From positions 310,001-374,000 of the forward strand of contig NZ_BAABIA010000001.1 in the NCBI RefSeq assembly GCF_039542385.1: a DNA stretch of 64,000 bases. The letters run 5' to 3'. This DNA is from Prosthecobacter algae (lineage in GTDB: Bacteria > Verrucomicrobiota > Verrucomicrobiia > Verrucomicrobiales > Verrucomicrobiaceae). Made by a program: the position numbers and the translations under genes. The notes under the pieces were generated by a model. It did no database searches. It was not told where the DNA came from and was given only the letters and a program-made list of their open reading frames with translations. Positions within the stretch are counted from its first letter, which is position 1; each line of letters opens with the position of its first letter. Shown one piece after another: positions 23,110 to 31,751 of this stretch.

Positions 23110-25653
23110 CTACTTTTTGCGCTCCAGCACGATGCGGAAGCTGACGGTGGGGCGTTTGGTATCCACTGGCAGGGGGGTGCGCACGGAGGAGAGCAGTTCG
23201 TCGGGATTCGCCGTTTGCCAGTTGCCGCCACGGACGGTGCCGATGATCTTTTTTTCCTTGCCGCTTTTGGGCTGGCTGCCGGGTTCGAAATCGGTGTCTA
23301 CCCATTCGGAGGCATTGCCGCCGAGAGCGATGATGCCGCGCTCATTTGGAGGGAAGGCACCCACGGCTCCGAGCTGCGGGAAGCGATCCTGATAGCCGGG
23401 GATGAAGCTTTCCAAGTTGCTCTTCCTTGCCGCATTGGTGTCGGCCAGGTTTTCGATGTTGGAAGGTGGCGGCCAGTCAAAACCCCAGGGGTAGATGCCA
23501 CGGATGCGCCCGTTTCTTTCCGCCGGGGAGGTGCCGCGCTCCAGGGGCAGGCCGACGGCGCGGCTCCACTCTTCATCTGTGGGCAGGCGATAGCGGTCTT
23601 TGGCACCAATGAGGCCAGCATTGCGTTCGCGCTCGGTCAGCCAGGCGCAGAAGGCGCGGGCTTCTTCACGGTCCACGCCGACCACGGGCTGGGTGCCGCC
23701 CCGGCCATCGGCATCCACGTTGTTCGGGCGGCGGGCATTGGTGGCCTTCACATATTCCAGGTAGTCGCGGCGGCGCGTTTCCACAGCGGCGATCATGACA
23801 TCTCCCAGAGGTACAAAACGCAGGCCCAGGCCGTTGGCCTTCCACTCACGGCCAAAGGTCACGGCCTGCCGCGTCTGCATATCGGAAAAGAGTTCCAGCA
23901 GGGCACCCGACTTCACATCGCCCTCCAGGACAACATCGGAGAAGCCTTCTTCGCGAAGTTCATATTCCACCGGGCCACTGCGCACTCGGGGCAATTCCAG
24001 CGGGGTATAGCCCAGAAATTCATCGTGCTGGAAAATGCGCACTTTTTCCGGGGTGGTGCGGATGATGACGCTGCCGTAGGTCTGCCGCTCCACTCGGAGG
24101 TGGAAAGCCTGCCAGTTTTTGTCTTCGTTGCTGCTGCTGCTGTCGGTGTCACGGTCCTCGGGCATGTCCTCATTGCCGCCGCTGTTGCTCTCCACGTAGT
24201 AAAAAGGTTCCACTTCGTAATGATGCTCCTGGCTCAGGGCACCGGCGGCGCGGTCCGTATCCGTCATCCAGAAACGGAAGGCCTCGGCATCGCCCACAGG
24301 CACCACGACAAAGTAGGCGGCATCTTTGCTGGCATCTGCCAGGGAGGCGCGGACGACCTTGCCTTCAAAGGAGCGGCCGGTGGCTTCGAGGAAGCGTTTG
24401 AAGAATTTGATCTCCACGGGCTGGACGCTGATGTGGCCTAGCTGGGCTGGCTTGAAGGTGATGCCGAGACTGTTGGTCCAGCGTTCACCGGGCTGGGGCA
24501 GGCGTGTGGCCTCCATTTTCAGATCGTACTCGGCGGGGCGATTTCGGCTGGCTCTGTGCTCAATCTCCAATTGCTTATGGCCAGGAAGACGGAGCTGATA
24601 GATCACGGGCACGCCTTCCTCTGGATTGAGGGCCAATGGGGTGACTCCTAGTTTGTCCTCCCCAGCAAAGACATCGGCCCCAGCGGGCTCGGTCTTGATG
24701 GTGAGCATGGGCAGGCTTTTCTGTACTTCCAGCAGGCTGCGATTGTCCTGCCGCTGGGCCAGCCACATGCCAAAGCCGACGGCGAGTGCCAAAGTCGTGG
24801 CGGCAGTCGCAGCCCAGTACCAGACGAGACGCCGTGAGGGCAGGGGCTGCCCGCGCAGGTCCAGCGTCATTTCGTAGGCGCTGGAGTAGCGGTCCTTCGC
24901 CTTCGGCGCGCAGGCGGTGCAGATGACCCGGTGCAGGCGCTGCCAGACATCCAGTTTGTCTCCACTTTCGGAGCAGGAGGGGATGTCGGGGAAATCCAGC
25001 CGGTCTTTGCCGGTGCTGGCTTCATAGAGCACCATGCCCAGGGAAAAGATATCAGATTCAGGGGAGCCGGGTCCCTCAGGGGCCACGAAGCCCTCGGTGC
25101 CGACAAAGCTGCGCTGTCCGAGAAGGGCCACGAGGCCGATGTCTGCCAGGCGGCAGGCGCCATCAATAAAGATGAGGTTGGAGGGCTTGACGTCCCGGTG
25201 GATCAGCTTGTTCTCGTGCAGGTAGTGCAGGCCTTCGGCGACATTGGCCCCGATCTGCAAGCAGCGTCCCGCCATGATCCGTTTGTCCCGGCGCATCTCC
25301 AGGCCCAGGGTGTGGGCGGTGTAGGTATCGGGGGTGATGTCGCGGCCCTTTTCCAAATCATCCGCCAGCTCCATCACATAGTAGTAGAAGCCCTGGGCAT
25401 CGCTGCGGCCGACCTGAAGGATGGGCACCAGTCCGGCGTGGCGGCGGGAGATGGGTTCGTAGCGTTTGATGGCCTCAAACTCCCGTTCAAAGGAATCCGC
25501 TTGGTCATAGTCCTCCCGCCAGACGACTTTGACCGCCCGCAGGGCCCCGGTGACGGAGCGTGCCATCCACACCTCCCCATAGGCTCCCCGGCCAATGAGA
25601 CGGAGCGTCTCGTGGTCGCGGATTTCGGGGGCTGTGCGGACGGGGGCGGTCAC
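23110..25653 (-). CDS. Membrane Ser/Thr kinase with PEGA-like repeats and FGE-sulfatase domain
   Basis: An 847-residue protein. Kinase domain about 15-275: GRGAYG (21-26), Lys42 in RAVKVV, HRDVKPSNL (152-160, Asp154) and DIG instead of DFG (171-173), followed by GTEGFVAPE. One transmembrane helix is at 277-299. Two PEGA-like segments follow: LTIKTEPAGADVFAGEDKLG and a stretch with VRIFQHDEFLGYTPLELP. The C-terminal FGE/SUMF1-like domain (about 610-845) has RYRLPTDEEWSRAVG, YPWGFDWPPPSN, GGNASEWVD and VRGGNWQTANPDE, but lacks the catalytic Cys pair of true formylglycine-generating enzymes. It is probably a sensor kinase whose periplasmic domain binds a ligand. It starts 244 bp from rpmE, divergently. 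Confidence 0.86.
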   Translation of the reverse strand: MTAPVRTAPEIRDHETLRLIGRGAYGEVWMARSVTGALRAVKVVWREDYDQADSFEREFEAIKRYEPISRRHAGLVPILQVGRSDAQGFYYYVMELADDLEKGRDITPDTYTAHTLGLEMRRDKRIMAGRCLQIGANVAEGLHYLHENKLIHRDVKPSNLIFIDGACRLADIGLVALLGQRSFVGTEGFVAPEGPGSPESDIFSLGMVLYEASTGKDRLDFPDIPSCSESGDKLDVWQRLHRVICTACAPKAKDRYSSAYEMTLDLRGQPLPSRRLVWYWAATAATTLALAVGFGMWLAQRQDNRSLLEVQKSLPMLTIKTEPAGADVFAGEDKLGVTPLALNPEEGVPVIYQLRLPGHKQLEIEHRASRNRPAEYDLKMEATRLPQPGERWTNSLGITFKPAQLGHISVQPVEIKFFKRFLEATGRSFEGKVVRASLADASKDAAYFVVVPVGDAEAFRFWMTDTDRAAGALSQEHHYEVEPFYYVESNSGGNEDMPEDRDTDSSSSNEDKNWQAFHLRVERQTYGSVIIRTTPEKVRIFQHDEFLGYTPLELPRVRSGPVEYELREEGFSDVVLEGDVKSGALLELFSDMQTRQAVTFGREWKANGLGLRFVPLGDVMIAAVETRRRDYLEYVKATNARRPNNVDADGRGGTQPVVGVDREEARAFCAWLTERERNAGLIGAKDRYRLPTDEEWSRAVGLPLERGTSPAERNGRIRGIYPWGFDWPPPSNIENLADTNAARKSNLESFIPGYQDRFPQLGAVGAFPPNERGIIALGGNASEWVDTDFEPGSQPKSGKEKKIIGTVRGGNWQTANPDELLSSVRTPLPVDTKRPTVSFRIVLERKK

Positions 25654-25792
25654 GGTGAGGTTTGACAGTAATTAGTGTGCAGTATTCAGTGTTAGCCCTT
25701 GGAAGGTCAAGATTTGCCGTGAGGGGCTGCGGGATTGCTGAGAGGAAGAGCAATATGGAAAAAACCGGTCACGCGGGGAACTAAAAAGCTGG

Positions 25793-25820
25793 TTGACCCC
25801 TGAACGGGCTGTGGCAAACT
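25793..25820 (+). promoter_or_regulatory. Candidate promoter for rpmE
   Basis: TTGACC (25793-25798) and CAAACT (25815-25820) with 16-bp spacing. The -35 is good (5 of 6) and the -10 weak (3 of 6). It would give a leader of about 70 nt before rpmE. Tentative. Confidence 0.3.
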
Positions 25821-25897
25821 GCTCTCCCTCACGCTCCGACGAAAGTGACACTCCTCGTCCCTCGTCGGTTCCACGTGATTTCACGACCTCTACCCAC

Positions 25898-26140
25898 ATG
25901 AAAGAACAAGGCCACCCTACGGTTTACGAAACCACGATCACCTGCACCTGTGGTGCTGTGTATCAGACCATCTCCACCGTGCAGAACCTGAAGATTGGTA
26001 TCTGCGCTGGTTGCCACCCCTACTTCACCGGTGAGCAGCGCTTCATCGATACCGCTGGCCGTGTGGACAAGTTTGCCCAGCGTTACGGCAGCACCCGCGC
26101 CCGCCGCGCTGCTCCGAAGCTCAGCGACGTTTCCGCGTAG
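25898..26140 (+). CDS. rpmE: Ribosomal protein bL31
   Basis: An 80-residue protein. It starts MKEQGHPTVYETTITCTCG and has the zinc-type Cys set: CTCG near residue 16-19 and CAGCHPYFTG later. TVQNLKIGICAGCHPYFTGEQ is the diagnostic bL31 core, followed by DTAGRVDKFAQRYG. The Cys-containing (C+) form binds zinc and sits between the ribosomal subunits at the central protuberance. The start at 25898 is fixed by family length; the leader is tacccac with no Shine-Dalgarno. A strong terminator follows 22 bp after the stop. Confidence 0.95.
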   Translation: MKEQGHPTVYETTITCTCGAVYQTISTVQNLKIGICAGCHPYFTGEQRFIDTAGRVDKFAQRYGSTRARRAAPKLSDVSA

Positions 26141-26162
26141 CCTCGACATTTCTTTTGACCAG

Positions 26163-26201
26163 AAAACGGTGCCCGTGCCTCCGAGCTCGGCACCGTTTTT
26201 T
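26163..26201 (+). terminator. Rho-independent terminator of rpmE
   Basis: 11-bp stem (26163-26173 with 26189-26199) enclosing a smaller inner hairpin, followed by TTTTTT. It separates rpmE from prfA 56 bp later. Confidence 0.88.
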
Positions 26202-26257
26202 GTTTCTTCCCGCCCTGCCGCTGCCTAGCGGCCCTTTGCTTTTCGTTCCCTACCGCC

Positions 26258-27334
26258 ATGGATTACGCCCCTATCATCGCCACTAAACGCACCCGTTTCG
26301 AGCTCCTCGAAGAACTCATGGGGCAACCGGGCTTTTTTGACGATGCGAAAAAGGCCGGGGAACTCACGCGCGAGCATCGCACACTGGGAAATCTTTTGGA
26401 AAGCTGGGACGAATATCAAAAGCAGCTCACGGAACTGGCAGACAGCCAAGAGATGCTGAAAGCGGGAGACGAAGAATTTGCCGCCATGGCCGCTGCGGAG
26501 ATCCCGATCATCCAGAGCCGCATTGAGGAACTGGAGAAGAAGGTGCAGTTTTCCATCCTGCCGCCGGATCCCCTGGAAGGCCGCGATGCCCTGGTTGAAA
26601 TTCGTGCCGGCACTGGCGGGGACGAGGCCTCTCTGTTTGCCGCCGATCTGGTGCGCATGTACAGCCGCTATGCTGAAACCCGTGGCTGGAAGGTGGAGAC
26701 GCTGGAGTCCAGCCCTTCGGATGTGGGCGGATTTAAGGAAATCGTCATGAAAGTGGCCGGCGAGGACGTCTTCCGCATCCTCAAGTATGAAAGCGGCGTG
26801 CATCGTGTGCAGCGCGTGCCTGCCACGGAGGCCCAGGGCCGCATCCACACCTCTGCCGCCACGGTAGCCGTGTTGCCCGAGGCTGAAGAAGTGGACTTTG
26901 AACTGAAGTCCGATGAAGTCCGAATCGAAGTCTGCCGCTCCTCCGGTGCCGGTGGCCAGGGCGTGAACACCACGGACTCTGCCGTGCAGGTGATGCACAT
27001 CCCCACAGGGACCATCGTCCGCTGTCAGGACGGGCGTAGCCAGATCAAGAACAAGGAAAAGGCGCTGACGATTCTGCGCTCTCGCCTGTTGGAAAAGAAG
27101 CAGCAGGAAGAGGCGGCCAAGTATTCCGCCCATCGCCGCAATCTCATCGGCAGTGGTGGCCGTGAAGAAAAGATTCGCACCTACAATTACCCGCAAAACC
27201 GTGTCACCGATCACCGGATCGAGATGACGGTTTACAACCTGGACATGTTCATGGAAGGCCGGGTGGACCAGATTCTGGATTCTCTTCTGGCCAGTGATCT
27301 CAATGAGCGACTTGCTGAGGCGGGGTTGAAGTAA
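26258..27334 (+). CDS. prfA: Peptide chain release factor 1
   Basis: A 358-residue protein of standard RF1 length. It recognises UAA and UAG through the PxT motif (here in RVPATEAQGRIHTSAATVAVLPE) and triggers hydrolysis through GGQ at 232-234 (SSGAGGQGVNTTDSAVQV). The Gln of GGQ is the substrate of PrmC, encoded about 1 kb downstream. The KNKEKALTILRSRL and YNYPQNRVTDHRI segments further fit RF1. The leader ends in taccgcc before ATG. It converges with the ATP-grasp gene, 10 bp between stops. Confidence 0.96.
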   Translation: MDYAPIIATKRTRFELLEELMGQPGFFDDAKKAGELTREHRTLGNLLESWDEYQKQLTELADSQEMLKAGDEEFAAMAAAEIPIIQSRIEELEKKVQFSILPPDPLEGRDALVEIRAGTGGDEASLFAADLVRMYSRYAETRGWKVETLESSPSDVGGFKEIVMKVAGEDVFRILKYESGVHRVQRVPATEAQGRIHTSAATVAVLPEAEEVDFELKSDEVRIEVCRSSGAGGQGVNTTDSAVQVMHIPTGTIVRCQDGRSQIKNKEKALTILRSRLLEKKQQEEAAKYSAHRRNLIGSGGREEKIRTYNYPQNRVTDHRIEMTVYNLDMFMEGRVDQILDSLLASDLNERLAEAGLK

Positions 27335-27344
27335 TATAGACCGA

Positions 27345-28088
27345 TCAGGCTGCACAAATTTCCGTCCAGCGCGCATGCAAGAGTTCGGCATACTGGGTGG
27401 ATGTCAGGCCACCATGACCGAGTGAATAACCGTCGTTGATTTCAATCAGCACAGTGTGGCCTTCATCGGTCACGCCAAAATCGGCGCTGTATCCGGCAGG
27501 TGCGTTTTCAAATGCCGCCACGGTGTCATGAATGAACTTCCCGTTAGGAAAAATCAGAGGATCTCCCTTGTAGAAACTGGCACCGATGACCTTGGTCTGA
27601 ATGACGAAGGTTCTCCACTCACTCACGAAATGAATGGGGGTTTGTGCCAGGACTTGGAGATCTCCCGTGATGGCAGGGAATCCAGGGCGGGCGGCGAGTA
27701 AACGGCGAAGGTCAGCTTGGTGTTCAAAGACCTGGCCATTAAACAGTTTGGCTTCGGAGTGAGGCTTCACAAAAACGGGAAATCGGCCTTCATTCAAGAC
27801 GTCATTTAGCGTGGTCACTTGGCAAGTGCGACCCAAGAACGAGAGAAGACAAGCGGGAGCCGAGTCCTGCTGAGGGGGAAGTTTACCAAGGTGAAGCAAG
27901 GCCGCCCGCACAGTTGCCATACCGCCTACAACGACCGTAGCGGTGCTCAATGCCAACTGTTCCAGTTGTTCACGGTGAAAAGATTTCACTTCAAATCCCA
28001 GCAATTCAAAACCCTTGGCCGCAACTGCGCCGTGAGCACTGTAAGGTTGGCCGTTTGAATCGGTTTGAACATAGGCAATGGGCTTCAT
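27345..28088 (-). CDS. ATP-grasp domain protein (R2K-like)
   Basis: About 247 residues from MKPIAYVQTDSNGQP (28088; the frame opens at 28118). ATP-grasp features: FPVFVKPHSEAKLFNGQVF (ATP-binding Lys), SEWRTFVIQTKVIGASFYKG and VLIEINDGYSLGHG (the metal-binding Glu-x-Asn). This resembles the short R2K/DUF4343 ATP-grasp clade of unknown substrate, thought to ligate carboxylates to amines. It lies antisense between prfA and prmC, splitting genes that often neighbour each other, and is visibly less GC-rich than both. It is probably an acquired accessory gene; a link to release-factor modification is not shown. Confidence 0.72.
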   Translation of the reverse strand: MKPIAYVQTDSNGQPYSAHGAVAAKGFELLGFEVKSFHREQLEQLALSTATVVVGGMATVRAALLHLGKLPPQQDSAPACLLSFLGRTCQVTTLNDVLNEGRFPVFVKPHSEAKLFNGQVFEHQADLRRLLAARPGFPAITGDLQVLAQTPIHFVSEWRTFVIQTKVIGASFYKGDPLIFPNGKFIHDTVAAFENAPAGYSADFGVTDEGHTVLIEINDGYSLGHGGLTSTQYAELLHARWTEICAA

Positions 28089-28370
28089 GGCGGTGCAACC
28101 CTGCGGAGACGTTTTCACCTAGCAACACGATCGTTCAGGGAATTTCAGTCCCGCACCGCTTTCTGGCCATCATGCAGGGTCACGACGACCTCGTTCAAGG
28201 GCTGCTTTCGCTACCGCCACCCCCGTCATGATATGGTAAGCTGCCCTTGGGCTGGCTATAGCATTGGATGGATCGTGGCTGGTCTGCGAAGAAAGGGAGC
28301 TAAGCATCATAGTTCGAGCTGGGGTTGACTCCACGCTCTTTGCCCTTAGCTCTTCCCCTTTTTTTGACCC

Positions 28371-29219
28371 ATGAAACTCCTCCTCGATACGCTCCGCGCT
28401 GGCACTGGCTACCTGGAGAAGCATGGCGTGGATGAGGCGCGGCTGAATATGGAGCATCTGCTGGCCCATGTGCTGGGCTGCCGTCGGCTGGATCTTTACC
28501 TGCGGTTTGGTGAGATGCTGCAGGAGGTGGACCTGGAGAAGCTGCGCGGGCTGACCAAACGCCGGGCTGAAGGGGAGCCTTTGCAACACCTGCTGGGCAC
28601 GGTGGACTTTCTGGGGAACGAACTCGTCAGCGACCACCGGGCGTTGATCCCTCGGCCGGAGACGGAGTATCTGTGTGATCTTTTGATCAAACACTACGGC
28701 CAAAATCCGCCGGCGCGTGTGCTGGACATGGCCACGGGCTCGGGCTGCATCGGCCTGACGCTGGCCTGCGCCTGGAAGGACAGTGAAGTCATGTTGGCCG
28801 ATATCTCGGAGGAAGCTTTGGATCTTGCCCGACTGAATACCAGCCGCCTGGGGCTGGAGCGGGTGCAGATTCTGCGCAGTGATCTTTTTGAAAAATTGAG
28901 CGGTCCCTTTGACCTCATCGTGAGCAACCTGCCTTACATCCCCAGTGGGGAGATTCCGGCCCTGAGCCGGGAGGTGCGGCGGGATCCGGTGCTGGCGCTG
29001 GATGGCGGTCCGGATGGGCTGGACATTGTGAGACGCTTTTTGGCCGATGCCCCTGCCAAGCTGGCACCCGGCGGCCGGATTGCTCTGGAGGTGGGACACG
29101 ACCAGGGACACACCACGGCCCAGCATGCCAGCGGCCTGGGCTATGGTGGGGCCGAAGTGCGGGCAGATCTGGCTGGAATCGAGCGTTTCGTGTTCGCTAA
29201 CACTCCTTTGGTTGATTGA
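28371..29219 (+). CDS. prmC: Peptide chain release factor N5-glutamine methyltransferase
   Basis: A 282-residue protein. The N-terminal helical domain (ARLNMEHLLAHVLGCRRLDLYL) is typical of PrmC. SAM-binding motif I is VLDMATGSGCIGLTLA, and the catalytic motif is SNLPYIPSGEI (NLPY, a variant of NPPY). It methylates the GGQ Gln of RF1 and RF2. The RPETEYLCDLL segment is also diagnostic. The leader is T- and C-rich (tttgaccc before ATG). After the stop an AT-rich 9-bp inverted repeat (29223-29231 with 29235-29243) may form a hairpin but lacks a T tract. Confidence 0.93.
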   Translation: MKLLLDTLRAGTGYLEKHGVDEARLNMEHLLAHVLGCRRLDLYLRFGEMLQEVDLEKLRGLTKRRAEGEPLQHLLGTVDFLGNELVSDHRALIPRPETEYLCDLLIKHYGQNPPARVLDMATGSGCIGLTLACAWKDSEVMLADISEEALDLARLNTSRLGLERVQILRSDLFEKLSGPFDLIVSNLPYIPSGEIPALSREVRRDPVLALDGGPDGLDIVRRFLADAPAKLAPGGRIALEVGHDQGHTTAQHASGLGYGGAEVRADLAGIERFVFANTPLVD

Positions 29220-29412
29220 TTTCACTTTTTTTCCAAAAAAGTGTAACTGGATTTTGCCAATGCAGTAATCCCCTATGTCTGCGAGGCTTGTCGCAAGGAA
29301 TCGGCTTTCACGGTAGCTTTTTCCGGTGGCAAGCCTCGTGGGCGTCGCTCTCACAAAGAGGCGAATCTTCCTGCTTGCGCATGAGCCTCCCCGGCGCACT
29401 TACACGGGAAAC

Positions 29413-30675
29413 ATGGAAAAACTTATCGTTCACGGCGGCGCACCCCTGAAAGGTCGCGTAAACATCAGCGGCAGCAAGAACTCCTCTCTGCCCATTTTGG
29501 CGGCGACTCTGCTGACCAAAGACACTTGCACCATCCGGCGCGTGCCCGATCTCAGCGATACTAATTACATGGTCCGCATCCTTGGGGAACTGGGGGCGGA
29601 GGTGGAACGCGCCAGCGGCGTGGTGGTGGTGAAGGCGGAAAAAATCAAGTCCGTGGCCCCTTATGAACTCGTGCGGAAGATGCGCGCCAGCATCTGCGTG
29701 CTGGGGCCCCTCACTGGCCGCTTGAAGAAATGCACCGTCTCCCTGCCAGGTGGCTGCGTCATCGGGGACCGCCCTGTGGATCTTCACCTCAAAGGTCTGG
29801 AAGCTCTCGGAGCCATCGTCACCGTGGATGGTGGAGACATCAGTGTGAATGCCAAAAAAGGATTCAAAGGTGGCCCGATGAACCTCATGGGCAAGCACGG
29901 CTCCACGGTGCTGGGCACGGACAACGTGATGATGGCGGCCACTTTGGCCAAAGGGGTGACGGTCATCGAAGGCGCAGCCGCTGAACCTGAGGTGGAAGAC
30001 CTGGCTAACTTCCTCATCAAGATGGGCGCGAAGATCGAGGGCGCAGGCACGAACCGCATCACCATCGAAGGCGTCAAAGAACTGCACGGGGCCGAACACA
30101 CCGTGATCCCGGACCGCATCGAGGCCGGTACCTTTCTCTGCGCCGGGGCCATGATCGGCGATGGCATTACGCTGAAGCGGGTGATGCCTGAGCACATGAC
30201 CGCCGTGACGGACATGTTGAAGAAGTGCGGTTTTCCGATTGAGATCGGCAAGGACAGCATCAGCATCGCGCCGAATCCTGACGCCAAAGGTTTTGATCTC
30301 ACCACTCTTTGTTATCCCGGCTTCCCGACGGACATGCAGGCCCAGTTTTGCGCTCTCGCCTGTGCGATCAGCGATACCAGCACCATCACGGAGACCATCT
30401 TCCCGCAGCGTTTCATGCACGTGGCTGAAATGAAGCGCATGGGTGCCAACATTGACCTCCAGGGCGCCACCGCCCGCATCCGTGGCGGCAACGCCCTCAA
30501 AGGTGCCCCCGTCATGGCCAGCGACCTTCGTGCCTCTGCGGCCCTTGTGCTCGCCGGCCTCATTGGCAGCGGCAAGACAGAGGTGAATCGGCTCTATCAC
30601 ATTGACCGTGGATATGAGCATCTCGATGACAAACTGGCTGGCCTAGGGGCTCAGTTGGAGCGGGTGAAGGAGTGA
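29413..30675 (+). CDS. murA: UDP-N-acetylglucosamine 1-carboxyvinyltransferase
   Basis: A 420-residue protein of full MurA length, first committed step of peptidoglycan synthesis. The start [20 protein letters not shown] (29413) matches the family N-terminus with the KN pair in [13 protein letters not shown]. The active-site loop is [20 protein letters not shown], and its Cys is residue 115, the fosfomycin-target Cys. [11 protein letters not shown] and [16 protein letters not shown] close the protein. Nothing is missing. Its last 96 bp are duplicated in eroded form at 31619-31713 (separate entry). Confidence 0.96.
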   Translation: MEKLIVHGGAPLKGRVNISGSKNSSLPILAATLLTKDTCTIRRVPDLSDTNYMVRILGELGAEVERASGVVVVKAEKIKSVAPYELVRKMRASICVLGPLTGRLKKCTVSLPGGCVIGDRPVDLHLKGLEALGAIVTVDGGDISVNAKKGFKGGPMNLMGKHGSTVLGTDNVMMAATLAKGVTVIEGAAAEPEVEDLANFLIKMGAKIEGAGTNRITIEGVKELHGAEHTVIPDRIEAGTFLCAGAMIGDGITLKRVMPEHMTAVTDMLKKCGFPIEIGKDSISIAPNPDAKGFDLTTLCYPGFPTDMQAQFCALACAISDTSTITETIFPQRFMHVAEMKRMGANIDLQGATARIRGGNALKGAPVMASDLRASAALVLAGLIGSGKTEVNRLYHIDRGYEHLDDKLAGLGAQLERVKE

Positions 30676-30723
30676 GGTTGTTTTTATCAGAAGTGGGTTA
30701 CCATACTTCGGAGAGCCAATTGA

Positions 30724-31011
30724 ATGAGGACGCTGTTGTTTACCGTTGGTCGTCTGGAGTTTGTTGGCTCAAGAAAATTTATGATTGCCGGGCGCAATTG
30801 CCGGGACGAATTGCGGCGTGGTGATCGGTTATGTGTCCACAATCCGGCTGATAAAGGATCGGAGGTGGTGTTTTGCGTCGAAGAAATCACCCTATATAAC
30901 CGCACCGTTGAAGCCGTTGATCATGGGCACACAGCAGGGCTGTTTTTCCCAATTGAACTCGCCAACAAAGTTTGCTTAGGCGATGAACTTTGTGGCTTTT
31001 CTGAACCGTAA
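30724..31011 (+). CDS. Small orphan protein, beta-barrel-like
   Basis: A 95-residue protein with no recognised family. The pattern KFMIAGRNCRDELRRGDRLC ... TAGLFFPIELANKVCLGDELCG resembles the domain-II beta barrel of translational GTPases, where two 'GD.L' turns recur and 'G.T.GL' precedes the last strand. There are four Cys (Cys26, Cys37, Cys51, Cys84) but no zinc knuckle spacing. It follows murA by 48 bp and meets the next gene stop to stop (3 bp). Local GC is visibly lower than in murA, suggesting an insert. Bracketed by two copies of the murA 3' end. Confidence 0.5.
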   Translation: MRTLLFTVGRLEFVGSRKFMIAGRNCRDELRRGDRLCVHNPADKGSEVVFCVEEITLYNRTVEAVDHGHTAGLFFPIELANKVCLGDELCGFSEP

Positions 31012-31014
31012 GAT

Positions 31015-31503
31015 TCACCAAAGGCTTCGTGTGGGATCCATATACGGATACATTTCAGCAATCCTTTCCAGGCTATAGGAAGGGTAGATCAAGCGACCAT
31101 CACAGAGCATCATTAAATGACTGCTTTTATTGATCAGAACGTATTCAATTCGGCGCAGATTTTTCTGTTTAGCGGGCGGTACCTCTTGAAGCTCAATTTT
31201 GCCCCAATCTATAGGTGCCGCTTTGGCCTTATCTTTTCGCCATGACGCTTCTAGATCCTTTTGAGCTTTTTGGAAGAGTTCCTGAAGTGTTTCCCCACCG
31301 TTGAGTTGTCGCTCATGATTGATGAACGCGGCTAAGCTGGCCATTAAATAAGCATCGCGGCGGCGATCCTGCGTCTCACTCCAGTCTTCCCAACTCGGAA
31401 TCACAAAAGCGCGCACAAAAACGAGGAGTACGACAAAAACGAAGAAGGACCTCACCGCACACCCACAGCCGGATGGTAATTTCTTGTTGAGAATTTGCGA
31501 CAT
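31015..31503 (-). CDS. Membrane-anchored orphan protein
   Basis: A 162-residue protein. After a short Cys-containing N-terminus (SGCGCAVR) comes one hydrophobic helix (SFFVFVVLLVFVRAFVIP, about 19-36). The rest is a periplasmic, charged domain (KKAKAAPIDWGKIELQEVPP... VLINKSSHLMMLCDGRLIYP) ending MDPTRSLW. I do not recognise a family. It could be a small sensor, inhibitor or immunity-like protein, but nothing in sequence shows this. It is convergent with the 95-residue gene and lies in the same AT-richer patch between murA copies. Confidence 0.55.
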   Translation of the reverse strand: MSQILNKKLPSGCGCAVRSFFVFVVLLVFVRAFVIPSWEDWSETQDRRRDAYLMASLAAFINHERQLNGGETLQELFQKAQKDLEASWRKDKAKAAPIDWGKIELQEVPPAKQKNLRRIEYVLINKSSHLMMLCDGRLIYPSYSLERIAEMYPYMDPTRSLW

Positions 31504-31618
31504 TGCAAGCTGGGGGGGAATAAGCGCAGTGTCCGGGACTCAGTTGTTCGATGATAGGATCATGAAAGTTAGAGGGTGAGCAAGCTTCTTATTCTCCCAG
31601 TCAGTATTTGAGACAAAC

Positions 31619-31713
31619 GAGATCAACTGTCTTGACCTATGGACTGCGGCTACGAGCATCCAAATGACGAACTGGCAGCCGTAGGCGCTCAGTTGGAGCG
31701 CATGAAGGAGTGA
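31619..31713 (+). pseudogene. murA: Eroded second copy of the murA 3' end
   Basis: Aligns over 95 bp with the last 96 bp of murA (30580-30675), about 71 matching positions by eye, with one 1-nt deletion. The final stretch reads in frame as D-C-GYEH-..-DELAAVGAQLERMKE-stop, against D-R-GYEH-..[19 protein letters not shown] in murA. Most late differences are synonymous or conservative; earlier ones (two Arg to Cys codons, the deletion) look like decay. It probably came from a diverged murA, not a fresh tandem copy. Weaker similarity may extend a few codons upstream. Confidence 0.8.
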
Positions 31714-31751
31714 GACCGCATGCAGGTATTCATGCCTGCATACAATTCTGA

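Noticed and set aside
28297..28352. 8-bp inverted repeat with a 40-nt spacer upstream of prmC
   Set aside because: Short arms with long spacer; expected by chance, and no riboswitch or attenuator features.
29308..30621. Minus-strand open frame opposite murA
   Set aside because: murA is fully supported on the plus strand; the antisense frame has no recognisable domain.
31719..31740. 7-bp inverted repeat after trpC
   Set aside because: No T tract on the minus strand; weak as a terminator.
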